From an uncultured Thermoanaerobaculia bacterium (lineage in GTDB: Bacteria > Acidobacteriota > Thermoanaerobaculia > Multivoradales > Multivoraceae): DNA of 64,000 nucleotides. Position 1 is the first letter of the stretch. Every line of letters starts with the position of its first letter. This document shows positions 8,322 through 17,369 of this stretch, one piece after another. The DNA lies in the NCBI GenBank assembly GCA_951812325.1, contig OX638294.1:3820859-3884858 (forward strand), given 5' to 3'. The notes under the pieces are model-generated. The model had not been told where the DNA came from and did no database searches. It worked only from the letters and a program-made list of their open reading frames with translations. The position numbers and the translations under genes were made by a program.

Positions 8322-9164
8322 TCAGCTGAACCTGGAGATGACGTCTTCGCCGAACTTCCCGAGTTTGTCCGGCGGCATCGGCGGGAAGATGACGCGGGAG
8401 ACGCCGAGTTCGGCCATCCGGGCGACGTGCTCCGGCGGCCCTCCGTTGGCGGTGATCTCGATCGCCTCCGGGTCGCGCCCGGCCGCTTCGGCGCTCTCGC
8501 GCATCACGCCGAGCAGGTGCTTCAGCTTGCCCATGTCGCCGAGGGCGGGGAAGAAGCCGTCGCCCAGCTCGCCGGCGCGGCGGGCGGCGCGGTCCGAGTG
8601 GCCGCCGACGACGATCGGCACGGAACCCTGGACGGGCTGCGGGCGGCTGTAACAGTCGGAGAAGGAGACGAACTCGCCGTCGTGACTCGGGCAGTCTTCG
8701 GTCCACAGGGCGCGGAAGGCGCGCAGGTAGTCGTCGAGGCGCCGGCCGCGGCGGGCGAAAGGCACGCCGAGAGCCTTGAACTCCTCCTCGAGCCAGCCGA
8801 CGCCGACGCCCAGCACGGCACGACCGCCGGAGAGCCTGTCGAGCGTGGCGACCGCCTTGGCGGTGACCAGGGGATTGCGCTGCGGGACGATCAGGATGCC
8901 GGTCGCAAGCTTGATGCTCTTCGTCGCCGCCGCCACGTAGGATAGCCAGATGAGCGGGTCGGGGATGTCGAAGTCCTCGCGCCCGCCGGGCATCCTGCCG
9001 CTCTCGTCGTAGGGATAGGGGGAGGCGTAGCCGCGCGGGACGACGACGTGCTCCACGGTCCAGAGCGAGTCGAAACCGGCGGCTTCGGCTGCCTGAGCCA
9101 GGGCCGCGGCCGGGGGACCGTCGACGAACGGGCCGGTGTTGGCGAACATGATGCCGAACTTCAT
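8322..9164 (-). CDS. LLM-class F420-dependent oxidoreductase (TIGR03619-like)
   Basis: A 280-residue luciferase-like TIM-barrel flavin/F420 oxidoreductase. It starts MKFGIMFANTGPF and contains SLWTVEHVVVP, ATGILIVPQRNPL, RAVLGVGVGWLEEEF, PIVVGGHSDRAARRAGELGDG and a C-terminal GVSRVIFPP segment, all typical of the TIGR03619 group. The substrate cannot be read from sequence. Length is standard and the start is ATG 9164. It lies divergently from the MMPL exporter with a repeat-filled 340-bp gap between them. No cofactor-F420 biosynthesis gene is in the window, so the cofactor is inferred from the family. Confidence 0.85.
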   Translation of the reverse strand: MKFGIMFANTGPFVDGPPAAALAQAAEAAGFDSLWTVEHVVVPRGYASPYPYDESGRMPGGREDFDIPDPLIWLSYVAAATKSIKLATGILIVPQRNPLVTAKAVATLDRLSGGRAVLGVGVGWLEEEFKALGVPFARRGRRLDDYLRAFRALWTEDCPSHDGEFVSFSDCYSRPQPVQGSVPIVVGGHSDRAARRAGELGDGFFPALGDMGKLKHLLGVMRESAEAAGRDPEAIEITANGGPPEHVARMAELGVSRVIFPPMPPDKLGKFGEDVISRFS

Positions 9165-9283
9165 TTCTTCTCCTCGTTTTCCGGGCGGCCTGGCGTGAGA
9201 TTCCCGATCGCGGCTGCGCTCCCGTGTTCAAGCCGGCGCTCGCCGTGCTGGAAATTCTCCCGCTGCGTTGGCGCGCGGGACTG

Positions 9284-9473
9284 TAGCAGCCGTCGCCAGG
9301 GAACTCCGAAACGCCGTGGAGCAGATCGAGCGCGACGTGCTCGCCGGCAGGGAGGTAGCAGCCGTAGCCAGGGGATGCCGAAACGCCGTGGAGAGCCTCG
9401 CAGAAGATTGTTCGTGACCAGGTTGGCGCCGCCGCGCCGTTGCCGGGAGATTCCGCGCCGTTGCCGGGAGATT
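9284..9473. repeat. Direct repeats in the LLM-MMPL intergenic region
   Basis: Two repeat families fill the 341-bp gap 9165-9505. A 38-nt unit occurs at 9284-9321 and 9356-9393 (34/38 identical, starts 72 bp apart). A 21-nt unit is perfectly tandem at 9432-9452 and 9453-9473, ending next to the MMPL start. No gene is supported here; the copies give similar peptides in several frames, which makes spurious ORFs. Confidence 0.85.
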
Positions 9474-9505
9474 CCGAAGGGCCGCGGGGAGCCTCCGGCG
9501 TGACC

Positions 9506-11872
9506 ATGCGGGGGCTGCTCGAAGCTCTCGCAGGGTGGACGATCCGCTCGCCCTGGTGCGCGATCGGGTCGGCCGCGGCGCCTGCCGCGCTGCTGGCGTC
9601 GCTGCTGGCCGCGACACCCGTGGACCTCACCTTCATGGGCGTGATGAACCGCGCCGACGAGCACATCGGCCGCTACTTCGAGGTAGCCCGGAAGTATGAG
9701 CTGGGCGGGCTTCTTCTGGTGCTTCTCGAAGGCGACGAAGAAGCGCTCGACGACGCGGTCGAGCGCACGATCCGTGCGGCGGCGACCCTGCCGTCGGTTG
9801 TCTCGGCGCGCCGCCCGCTGCCGGTCGAGTGGCTGGAGGAGCAGGCGCCGTGGCTGGTCGACCGCTCGCTGTTCGACCGTTGGCTGGGACTGGTGGAGCG
9901 CCCCGGGGACATGGCGAACGCGGCCCGGTTCGCGGCCTCCGCTCTGGCTCTGCGCAGCGAGGCGGTCGGCGTTCCCGGCGCCCGGCTGGTCGAGATCGAG
10001 ATGGCCCTCGATCCGCTGGAGGAGGAGGTCGGCGGCAGCGCCTTCTTCGAGCTCGAGGCCGCGGTCGCGGACGCGCTTGCCGGCAGCGGCGTGACGGTTG
10101 GCTTCTCGGGGCTGCCGGCCGTGTCGGCAGGCGACCAGGAACAGACCCTGGGCGCGATCAGGCGGCTGACCCCGATCAGTCTGGCGCTCGTGCTGCTGCT
10201 GTTCCGGATCGTCGAGAAGCGGCCCGGCGGCCTGCTGTCCGTGGCGGCGGTCCTCGTGCTCTCGATCGGCGCCGCGCTGGGCGCGGTCGGTCTTCTGACC
10301 GGCAGGTTGACGATCATGGAGACGTTCTTCGGCGTCACCGTGTTCGGCCTCGGCATCGACTTCGCCGTCCATCTGTTCGTTCGCCAGCGCGAGGAGCTGG
10401 CGCGCGGCCTGGCCTTCGAGGAAGCGCTGCGAAGGACGGTGAGGGGCGCTGGCCGTGGAGTGGTTGCCGGCTGCATCACGACTGCGGGCGCTTTCCTGGT
10501 CGCCGCCTCGGCCCCGGATCCGGTTGCTCTGCACCTCGGACTCTCCGGCGGCCTGGGGTTGCTCTTCTGCCTGCCGCTGACGCTGCTGATCCTGCCGTCG
10601 GTGTGGGTGCTGAGGGAGCGCAGGCGAACGAGGCGTTACGCGCCGGCCACGGCCGGCGCCAGCGGCGCGGCCCGCAACGGCGGCGTCGTCAAGCCGGTCA
10701 GAGTGCCCGGGCTCGAGTCTCTGGTGCGGTGGTCGACAAAGCGGCCGGGGCGTTGCCTGTTCGCGGGGGCCGCGGTGCTGGCCGTAGCCCTTGCGGGGTT
10801 GCCCCGGCTCCAGGTCGAGACGCGGCTCGAACGGATCATGAACCGGGGCGTTCCCGCGCTCGCGGTGGTCGACCGGATCCAGGAGATTCTGGGGACGAAC
10901 GGCGCTCCCTGGATTCTCTCGGCCGAGGGTCTCGAGCAGTCGCGGGAGTTCGCGCGACGGCTGGACGGGCACCCGCTGTTCAGCGAAGTGCTCAGCCTCG
11001 GTACCATCCTGCCGACCGACCTGGATGAACGGGCCGCGGCGCTCGCACGGGTGCTCGAGTCGGCGAACGACTCGCAGGCAGAACTTCGGTCTCGGCGAGA
11101 CCCGGGCGGCCGGAACCTGACCGCGGGGCGGAGCGGGAGGATCGCTGCTCCAATGGGCCCTGTCCGGGCGCAGGCGGTCGAGGCGCTTTATCGAGCCGCT
11201 GCCGTCGGCCCGCCCGATGTCGACTCGCTGCCGCCGGCCCTGCGGGAGAAGTTCATCGCGCCGAGCGGGGAGTTCCTGGTCTACGCGTATCCCGGCGACT
11301 CGAAGGCGGACGGCGACCTGGCCCGGCGTCAGCGGCTGGCGGTCCAGGCGATCGACCCGGGCGCCACAGGGCTCCTGGCCGTGGTCGAAGGGATGATGAT
11401 CGGCGAACGGCCCTGGATTCCCTGGATCGCCGTCTCCATCCTGGCGTTCGTGCTGGTCGTTCTTTGCGTCGACTTCCGCCGCTTCGCGTCGGTTCTGCTG
11501 GCGCTCCTTCCGGTGCTGGCCGCCGTGCCCTTCACCCTGGGAGCGTTGTGCTGGATCGGCATTCCGTTCAACGTGATGAGCTGGCTGGTGCTGCCCCTGA
11601 TCTTCGGGCTCGGCATCGATGACGGCATTCACGTCGTCCACCGCATTCTCGACGATCCCTCGCAGTCGATCCGCTTCGCGTCGCTGTCCGTGGGCCGGGC
11701 GATTGCCATGACGACCCTCACCACGACCGCCAGCTTCTCGGTTCTGCTGTTCACCGACCACCTGGGCCTGGAGACGATGGCCGCGGTCATGCTGATCGGC
11801 CTGCCGGCCTGCCTGCTGGCGTCGGTCACGGTGCTGCCGGCGGCGGCGGTCCTGCTCCTCGGAAGACGGTAG
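9506..11872 (+). CDS. MMPL/RND-superfamily exporter
   Basis: A 788-residue membrane protein with the duplicated RND layout. TM1 is near the N-terminus, followed by a periplasmic loop and a five-helix block containing FGLGIDFAVHLFVR. A second unit has a periplasmic loop and helices containing FGLGIDDGIHVVHR. The paired G-L-G-I-D motifs in TM4 and TM10 are proton-relay signatures of MMPL/HpnN-like transporters, which move lipids or hopanoids to the outer membrane. The start is ATG 9506, with GTG 9500 as an alternative; a GGGGAG lies upstream. An in-frame ATG at 9440 falls in repeated sequence and is unlikely. No hopanoid genes are adjacent, so cargo is unknown. Confidence 0.85.
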   Translation: MRGLLEALAGWTIRSPWCAIGSAAAPAALLASLLAATPVDLTFMGVMNRADEHIGRYFEVARKYELGGLLLVLLEGDEEALDDAVERTIRAAATLPSVVSARRPLPVEWLEEQAPWLVDRSLFDRWLGLVERPGDMANAARFAASALALRSEAVGVPGARLVEIEMALDPLEEEVGGSAFFELEAAVADALAGSGVTVGFSGLPAVSAGDQEQTLGAIRRLTPISLALVLLLFRIVEKRPGGLLSVAAVLVLSIGAALGAVGLLTGRLTIMETFFGVTVFGLGIDFAVHLFVRQREELARGLAFEEALRRTVRGAGRGVVAGCITTAGAFLVAASAPDPVALHLGLSGGLGLLFCLPLTLLILPSVWVLRERRRTRRYAPATAGASGAARNGGVVKPVRVPGLESLVRWSTKRPGRCLFAGAAVLAVALAGLPRLQVETRLERIMNRGVPALAVVDRIQEILGTNGAPWILSAEGLEQSREFARRLDGHPLFSEVLSLGTILPTDLDERAAALARVLESANDSQAELRSRRDPGGRNLTAGRSGRIAAPMGPVRAQAVEALYRAAAVGPPDVDSLPPALREKFIAPSGEFLVYAYPGDSKADGDLARRQRLAVQAIDPGATGLLAVVEGMMIGERPWIPWIAVSILAFVLVVLCVDFRRFASVLLALLPVLAAVPFTLGALCWIGIPFNVMSWLVLPLIFGLGIDDGIHVVHRILDDPSQSIRFASLSVGRAIAMTTLTTTASFSVLLFTDHLGLETMAAVMLIGLPACLLASVTVLPAAAVLLLGRR

Positions 11873-12125
11873 GCTGCGGGCAGGGTCGTTCCCAGGTCTG
11901 GGAACCGTGCGGAGTCGGTCGGGAGCCGATCCGGACGCGTCGCCGCCTTCGGAGGCGTCCTCCTGCTCTCCGGGGCGGCTCCGTGTCCGAAGTGCGGAAA
12001 TCACTCCTCCAGGTCGGAGGATCGGCGCCGGCAGGACCTTGTTGCCCTCGGGAACGCGGGTATCGTGCCCGCACGAGGCGCGAAGCGTCGGATCCTGGAG
12101 TCCTGTAGGCTGCCGGGGTTTGCCC

Positions 12126-12833
12126 ATGCGGGAACCCATCGCACTCTGCTTCAGCGGCGGCAAGGACAGTTGCCTGGCGCTGCAGGAACTCCGCCGCCGG
12201 CGCCGGTTCGAGGTGGCGGAGCTCGTGACCACGGTGACCGACGCCTTCGACCGGGTCAGCATGCACGGCGTGCGCCGGTCTCTGCTGCGGGAGCAGGCGC
12301 GCTCGATCGGCCTGCCGCTCACCGAGGTCGTTGTGCCGCCCGAGCCTTCGAACGTGGTCTACGAACGGGAGATGGGCAGGGCGTTCGGCGGGCTGCGCGA
12401 ACGGGGCATCCGGCGGGTCGGGTTCGGGGACCTGTTTCTGGAGGACCTTCGCGAGTACCGCGAGCGCCAGCTCTCGCAGGCGGGCCTGGAGTGCGAGTTC
12501 CCGATCTGGCACACGCCGACCGACGAACTGGCCCGGGCCTTCATCGGCGACGGCTTCCGGGCGGTGACCGTTTGTGTGAACCCCGCCGTGCTGCCGGCGC
12601 CCTTCGTTGGGCGTGCCTTCGACGGTGACTTCCTCGAGGACCTGCCCGCGGAGGTCGACCCCTGCGGCGAGAACGGGGAATTCCACACCTTCGTGTTCGA
12701 CGGACCGATCTTCGACCGGTCGATCGGCTTCGAGATCGGGGAGGTCATCGAGCGGGACGGCTTCGGCTTCTGCGATCTTCTGCCGGCTGGCGCCCCGACC
12801 CCGATGGTTCCCGCGGAGGCGGTCGACCGATGA
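12126..12833 (+). CDS. Diphthine--ammonia ligase-like PP-loop ATPase
   Basis: A 235-residue adenine-nucleotide alpha-hydrolase. The PP-loop SGGKDSCLAL is at residues 9-18, followed by VSMHGVRRSLLREQARSIGLPL and the family-typical FGDLFLEDLREYRE and PCGENGEFHTFVFDGP. The eukaryotic/archaeal relatives amidate diphthine on EF-2. Bacteria lack diphthamide, so the reaction here is unknown, probably an ATP-dependent amidation. It begins a tightly packed plus-strand run; its stop overlaps the next start by four bases (ATGA). Placement beside a BtuF-like protein is often seen and may point to a corrinoid-related role, which is inference. Confidence 0.8.
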   Translation: MREPIALCFSGGKDSCLALQELRRRRRFEVAELVTTVTDAFDRVSMHGVRRSLLREQARSIGLPLTEVVVPPEPSNVVYEREMGRAFGGLRERGIRRVGFGDLFLEDLREYRERQLSQAGLECEFPIWHTPTDELARAFIGDGFRAVTVCVNPAVLPAPFVGRAFDGDFLEDLPAEVDPCGENGEFHTFVFDGPIFDRSIGFEIGEVIERDGFGFCDLLPAGAPTPMVPAEAVDR

Positions 12834-13756
12834 GCGAGCCGCGAATCGTCTCGCTGATCGCGAGCGCGACGGAGATCGTCTGCGCCCTCGGATTCGAGGA
12901 CTGCATGGTGGGCCGATCGCACGAGTGCGACTACCCGGCGTCGGTGGAGAGGCTGCCGGTGTGCTCGTCGTCGAAAGTCGACGTCGACGGCTCGAGCCGC
13001 GCGATCGACGACCAGGTGCGATCGATCGTCGCCGAGGCGCTCTCGGTCTACCGCGTGGACGGCCGGCTGCTCGACGAGCTTTCCCCGACGGTCATCGTGA
13101 CCCAGACCCAGTGCGAGGTCTGCGCGGTCAGCCTGAAGGACGTGGAGGAGGCGGTGTGCGCGCTGGTGAGCTCCGAGCCGCGGATCGTCTCGCTCGCTCC
13201 GATGGACCTGGGCGACGTGTTTGTGGACATCCGCACGGTTGCCGCGACGCTCGGCCGCCCGGAGAGGGCCGAGCGGCTGAACGCCGGCCTGACGGCGCGC
13301 CTCGACGCGATCCGCGAGCGCTCCAGCCGGCTCGCCGAGCGGCCCACGATCGCCTGCATCGAGTGGATCGACCCGTTGATGCACGCCGAGAACTGGGTGC
13401 CGGAGCTCGTAGAGATCGCCGCCGGTTCGGTGATGCTCGGCGAGGCGGGAAGGCACTCCGGCTACTTCGAGTTCGAGCAGATGATGGAGGCCGACCCCGA
13501 CGTCATCGCGGTCATGCCCTGCGGCTTCGACATTCCGCGCACCGCGGCGGAGATGCCACCGCTCGCGGCCCGTCCCGGCTGGTCCGACCTTTCCGCGGTG
13601 AAGAGTGGCCGCGTCTTCCTGACCGACGGCAACCAGTACTTCAACCGGCCGGGCCCCCGGGTCGTCGAGTCGGCGGAGATCCTGGCCGAGTTGCTGCACC
13701 CGGAGGTCTTCGACTTCGGTCACCGCGGGTCCGGCTGGACGGAGTGGGTTGGCTGA
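12830..13756 (+). CDS. Cytosolic BtuF-like cobalamin-binding protein
   Basis: A 308-residue periplasmic-binding-protein fold of the BtuF/helical-backbone-metal-receptor family (RIVSLIASATEIVCALG; VGRSHECDYP; PTVIVTQTQCEVCA; DVIAVMPCGFDI; DGNQYFNRPGPR). Unlike true BtuF it has no signal peptide or lipobox, so it is probably cytoplasmic and may sequester or sense corrinoid or another ligand. It is translationally coupled to the upstream PP-loop gene (ATGA) and overlaps the downstream membrane transferase by 8 bp. No BtuC/BtuD permease genes are present, arguing against an ABC importer role. Confidence 0.78.
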   Translation: MSEPRIVSLIASATEIVCALGFEDCMVGRSHECDYPASVERLPVCSSSKVDVDGSSRAIDDQVRSIVAEALSVYRVDGRLLDELSPTVIVTQTQCEVCAVSLKDVEEAVCALVSSEPRIVSLAPMDLGDVFVDIRTVAATLGRPERAERLNAGLTARLDAIRERSSRLAERPTIACIEWIDPLMHAENWVPELVEIAAGSVMLGEAGRHSGYFEFEQMMEADPDVIAVMPCGFDIPRTAAEMPPLAARPGWSDLSAVKSGRVFLTDGNQYFNRPGPRVVESAEILAELLHPEVFDFGHRGSGWTEWVG

Positions 13757-15074
13757 TCCTGGAGTCGAGCGGCCCTCGCGGAGGTCGCTCCGGTACACGG
13801 ATGGGGTGGGTCTCTGGTGCGTTCTCGGGTACGCGGCCCTGGCCGCGCTCGCGCGACAGCCCGGTGAGCCCGACCTGCGGGCGTTCTTCCTGCTCGTCGC
13901 ATGGACCGGGTTGCCGGTCTTCGGCCTGTTCTTCTACTTCCGAAAGACGGGGGCGCCGTTCCCGGTCTGTCGACTGTTCTTCTGGGCGGTCGCCTTCCGC
14001 CTCTGCGGATTGATCGGCGGTCCGTTCTACGAGGACGACTTCTATCGCTACCTGTGGGACGGATTCCGGTTCGCTACCGCGGGTACGCCGTACGGCATAG
14101 CCCCCGAGGAGTTCTTCATCGACCCGGCGGTGCCTGCGCTCTTCCAGGGCGTCCTGGACGGCGTGAACTACCCGGAACTGCCGACGATCTACGCGCCGGT
14201 CACCCAGGTCGTCTTCCTGGTCGCATACTGGATCAAGCCGGCGAGCGTTGCCGTGCTGCAGGCGATCCTGATCGCGGTCGACCTGGCCGCCGTCGCCCTG
14301 CTGCTTCGCCTGGCGCCGGCACAAAACGTCCTCCTCTACGCGTGGTGTCCCCTCGTGGTCAAGGAGATCGCCTTCACCGCTCATCCGGACGACGTCGGCG
14401 TCTGCTTGCTGCTGGCCGCGATCGTCCTGGCCCGTGGGCGACGCTGGTGGATCGCGGCCGCGCTTCTCGGGCTGGCCGTGGCCGCCAAGACGTTCGCCCT
14501 GGTGCTGGCGCCGCTCGTCCTGCTGCGGGCCCGACTCGGGCATTGGCTTCTCTTCGTCGCCACGGTGGCAGCGGCGTACCTGCCGTTCGCTATCCGTGGA
14601 GGCACCGATCTGCTGTCGCTGGGGACCTTCGCGCGGGACTGGGAGTTCAACTCGGCGGTCTTCGCGTTGCTCAAGGCCGTCGTGCCGCCGTTCGAGGCGC
14701 GGATCCTGCTGGGCGCGGTCTTCGCCGCCTTCTGGGGCTGGACCTGCCTTCGTCGTGCTCGCGGCAGGGAAGGGGGAATCCCCCGGGGCGATGTGCTGTT
14801 CGGCTTACTGCTGGCGGTGTCGCCGGTGATCAACCCGTGGTACCTGCTCTGGCTGTTGCCCTTCGCGGTAGTCTCTCCGAGCATCTGGGCATGGACGGCA
14901 TCGGCCGCGGTTCTGCTCAGTTACGTCACGGGGTTGAACCTCCCCGACTTCACGTTGCAACCCTACGAACAGCCGGTGTGGGCGCGGACCCTGGAGTTCG
15001 GACTGATCCTTCTGGCGCTCGCGGCCGATCTCGCCGTGCGCCGCAGGAAGGGGACGCGAAAGGAAGTGCAATGA
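13749..15074 (+). CDS. Multi-spanning GT-C-type glycosyltransferase
   Basis: About 441 residues with roughly ten predicted membrane helices and an early periplasmic loop carrying FYEDDFYRYLWDG, the acidic motif typical of polyprenyl-phosphate-sugar-dependent GT-C mannosyltransferases (GT87/DUF2029-like). It probably transfers a sugar from a lipid carrier on the outer face of the inner membrane. The TTG start (13749) overlaps the upstream gene; GTG 13806 is an alternative that shortens the N-terminus by 19 residues. The stop overlaps the following lipoprotein gene (ATGA). Donor and acceptor are unknown. Confidence 0.7.
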   Translation: MADPGVERPSRRSLRYTDGVGLWCVLGYAALAALARQPGEPDLRAFFLLVAWTGLPVFGLFFYFRKTGAPFPVCRLFFWAVAFRLCGLIGGPFYEDDFYRYLWDGFRFATAGTPYGIAPEEFFIDPAVPALFQGVLDGVNYPELPTIYAPVTQVVFLVAYWIKPASVAVLQAILIAVDLAAVALLLRLAPAQNVLLYAWCPLVVKEIAFTAHPDDVGVCLLLAAIVLARGRRWWIAAALLGLAVAAKTFALVLAPLVLLRARLGHWLLFVATVAAAYLPFAIRGGTDLLSLGTFARDWEFNSAVFALLKAVVPPFEARILLGAVFAAFWGWTCLRRARGREGGIPRGDVLFGLLLAVSPVINPWYLLWLLPFAVVSPSIWAWTASAAVLLSYVTGLNLPDFTLQPYEQPVWARTLEFGLILLALAADLAVRRRKGTRKEVQ

Positions 15075-15892
15075 CGAACCGCAAGTTGATTGGCCTCTTT
15101 TCCGCGGTGGTTCTCGTCGTCGCCTGCGGCGCTCCGGAGCCACAGGAGATCGCGGGATGGGACACGAGCAACGAGACGAGTACCGCGGCGATCGATCACG
15201 GTTCCTGGCAGGAGATCCTGGACGGCTACGTCGGCGCCGACGACTCGGGCGTCAACCTGTTCGACTACGCGGCGATTTCGTCCAACGCCGGCGACACGGC
15301 GAAGCTGAGCGCCTACATCGACTACCTGCAGGGGCACGATCCGAGCCGGTACTCACGTGCCGAGCAGATGGCCTTCTGGATCAACCTCTACAACGCGGTC
15401 ACGGTCCAGGTCGTGCTGTCGGAGTACCCGGTCGATTCGATCAAGGAGATCCACGAGGGCGTCATTCCGAACACCGGTCCGTGGCAGGACCCGCACGCGC
15501 AAGTGAACGGCCGGGATCTGAGCCTGGACGACATCGAGCACGGCATCCTGCGGCCTCAGTGGAAGGACAAGCGGATCCACTACGCGGTGAACTGCGCCGC
15601 TTACGGCTGCCCCCATCTGCTGGCGACGGCGTTCACTGCCGCCAACACGGAGATGCTCCTCGAGCAGGGTGCGCGCGACTACGTGAACAACGCGCGCGGG
15701 GTCGACTTCGTGGACGAGGACTTCATCGTCATATCCAGCATCTACGACTGGTACGCCGAGGACTTCGGCAACACGGAGGAGTCGGTCGTTGCCCACCTCA
15801 TCGACTACGCGGACGGGGACCTTGCCGCACGCCTCGAGGGTTTCGAGGGCTCGATCGACTACGAGTACGACTGGAGTCTCAACGAGCCGTAG
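15071..15892 (+). CDS. DUF547 lipoprotein
   Basis: A 273-residue lipoprotein. The signal peptide MTNRKLIGLFSAVVLVVAC ends in a lipobox (VVAC-G), followed by a DUF547 domain (FWINLYNAVTVQVVLSEYP; SLDDIEHGILR; IHYAVNCAAYGCP). The FWINLYNA block and the Cys pair in NCAAYGCP are family hallmarks; function is uncharacterised, with a papain-like fold suspected for relatives. The start ATG overlaps the transferase stop by four bases, so it closes a coupled run of four genes from 12126. It is probably anchored in the outer membrane. Confidence 0.85.
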   Translation: MTNRKLIGLFSAVVLVVACGAPEPQEIAGWDTSNETSTAAIDHGSWQEILDGYVGADDSGVNLFDYAAISSNAGDTAKLSAYIDYLQGHDPSRYSRAEQMAFWINLYNAVTVQVVLSEYPVDSIKEIHEGVIPNTGPWQDPHAQVNGRDLSLDDIEHGILRPQWKDKRIHYAVNCAAYGCPHLLATAFTAANTEMLLEQGARDYVNNARGVDFVDEDFIVISSIYDWYAEDFGNTEESVVAHLIDYADGDLAARLEGFEGSIDYEYDWSLNEP

Positions 15893-15901
15893 CCCCAGTG
15901 G

Positions 15902-16801
15902 CTAGTACGTGTCGAAGTTGAAGCCGATCGAGATACTGAACGCGTCCGAAACTGCGGTGTTGCGGCCGCCGACGACGGACCCGTAGGTAAAGGCCAGGGA
16001 ATCGACAGCGATAGCTCGAGGCGTCGTGCCGCTCTGGAGGCCGATACTGATCGTGCCGGTGACGAGTTCGATGTCTTCCTGGAGCTCCGGAAAGCGGGCG
16101 GGAGAGAACGGAGGAACCCCGATGTCGAGCCCCGAGGACTCGGCGTCGATCATCTGGTAGCCGAGGTTCAGTCCGACCCGGTCGCCGACCAGGACGCCCG
16201 CCGACAGATTGAGGAAGGTGTCCGCCGGGATGTTTCTGTTGCGGCGCCGATAGCCGAGTTCGGCGGAAAGGGCGCCGCGCTCTCCCACGTACTTGCCGAT
16301 CAGCAAGGAGACCTCGCCGCCGTCGCCGCCGTCGCCCAGGGAGCTGATGTAGCCGGTCGTGTAGCTGCCGCCGATGATCGCGGCGGCGCGTAGCGCGAGG
16401 CTGGGCCCCGAGCTCACCACTTCGTCACGGAAGCGCCAGACGAGGCCCGCGTTCACGTCCTGCAGCCCGCTCAGATTCTCCTTGGGCGGAAACGGCGCCG
16501 ACGGTCCGGCCATGAAGGAACTCTCGGCGGCGCCGACGCGGAAGTCCAGGGCCAGCGAGTCGGAGATGCCGTAGGTTCCGTTGACCCAGAGCGTCTCCTG
16601 GCCGAGTTCGTGGCCTCCGGCGGGAGTCGGCCCCTTCACGGCGGCGCGGTAGAACTCGGTCGCCTCCTGGGATACGTAGGAAACCGAAATCGTGCCGGCG
16701 CCGGGCGCGGGCAACCAGGGCGACCCTTCGGCGAATGCGGGCGCGGCGGACACGGTGGCGACGGCGACGGCCGCCAGAAGGCTCGAGGACTTGTTCTTCA
16801 T
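15902..16801 (-). CDS. Outer-membrane beta-barrel protein
   Basis: A 299-residue protein with a signal peptide (MKNKSSSLLAAVAVATV...AFAEG). It has a run of amphipathic strands with alternating aromatic and small residues (ISVSYVSQEATEFYRA, GLVWRFRDEV, GALSAELGYRRRNR, VGLNLGYQMI) and ends in a C-terminal Tyr (FSISIGFNFDTY), typical of barrels inserted by BAM. No family was recognised with certainty; length and strand number suggest 12-14 strands. It lies 21 bp downstream of a small secreted Cys protein on the same strand, probably one operon, and converges on the DUF547 gene. Confidence 0.7.
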   Translation of the reverse strand: MKNKSSSLLAAVAVATVSAAPAFAEGSPWLPAPGAGTISVSYVSQEATEFYRAAVKGPTPAGGHELGQETLWVNGTYGISDSLALDFRVGAAESSFMAGPSAPFPPKENLSGLQDVNAGLVWRFRDEVVSSGPSLALRAAAIIGGSYTTGYISSLGDGGDGGEVSLLIGKYVGERGALSAELGYRRRNRNIPADTFLNLSAGVLVGDRVGLNLGYQMIDAESSGLDIGVPPFSPARFPELQEDIELVTGTISIGLQSGTTPRAIAVDSLAFTYGSVVGGRNTAVSDAFSISIGFNFDTY

Positions 16802-16822
16802 TGCTGTCTCGTCCGTTCCGGC

Positions 16823-17194
16823 CTACAGCTTGTAGCGCCGCGTCAGGTAGAAGTGAACGAGTTCCTGCTCGTCCGGCTTGCCCTCGCATGAGGAGCCGCC
16901 TGCCCCGGGACAGAGCGCGTTGATGTGCTCGTCGTCCGGCGTGCCCGGTTTCTCGGCTTCGTCACGAGCTTCCAGGCTGTTCTTGAGGCTCAAGGCGCGA
17001 TCCCGGTCGAGGTCGCGTTTCTGCAGGGGACAGGACGGACATACGAGCTTCTGGAACGTCAGCGCCTTGCCCATCGTGTAGGCGTCCCGCGGGTTGATTC
17101 CCTTGCCGGCCGAGATGGAGCCGGATGCGTAGGCCGAGGCCTGCAGGAGGCCGCCGGCGAGGACGAGCGTCAGCACGCTGATGACACGTCTCAT
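16823..17194 (-). CDS. Small secreted Cys-containing protein
   Basis: A 123-residue protein with a signal peptide (MRRVISVLTLVLAGGLLQASAYA). The mature part has LVCPSCPLQKRD (a CxxC pair), a charged middle, and a second Cys pair in ALCPGAGGSSCEG. It is probably periplasmic, with CxxC suitable for metal or redox chemistry. It is first in a two-gene unit with the beta-barrel 21 bp downstream, so the two may form an export or uptake pair. ATG 17194 was chosen because it begins the signal peptide. No known family was recognised. Confidence 0.65.
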   Translation of the reverse strand: MRRVISVLTLVLAGGLLQASAYASGSISAGKGINPRDAYTMGKALTFQKLVCPSCPLQKRDLDRDRALSLKNSLEARDEAEKPGTPDDEHINALCPGAGGSSCEGKPDEQELVHFYLTRRYKL

Positions 17195-17369
17195 CAGGTG
17201 GATTCTCCTTGTCGGTTGCGTGGATGGAATGAGGCCCCCCGGACTCTTGGGGGCCCGAGGACGGTAGCACGGCCATTCTGCGTCGGAGGACGCCGAATTC
17301 CCTGTGCCACAATGACCGCCCCCAGCGCACAGACGAGCGGAACGAGCAAACGGAAAGGGAGTGGCAGGC

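Noticed and set aside
9161-12322. A 1,053-codon open frame on the minus strand across the MMPL exporter and PP-loop gene
   Set aside because: It is antisense to two clear genes, is extremely Arg/Gln/Pro-rich, and contains no recognisable domain. It arises from GC-rich codon bias.
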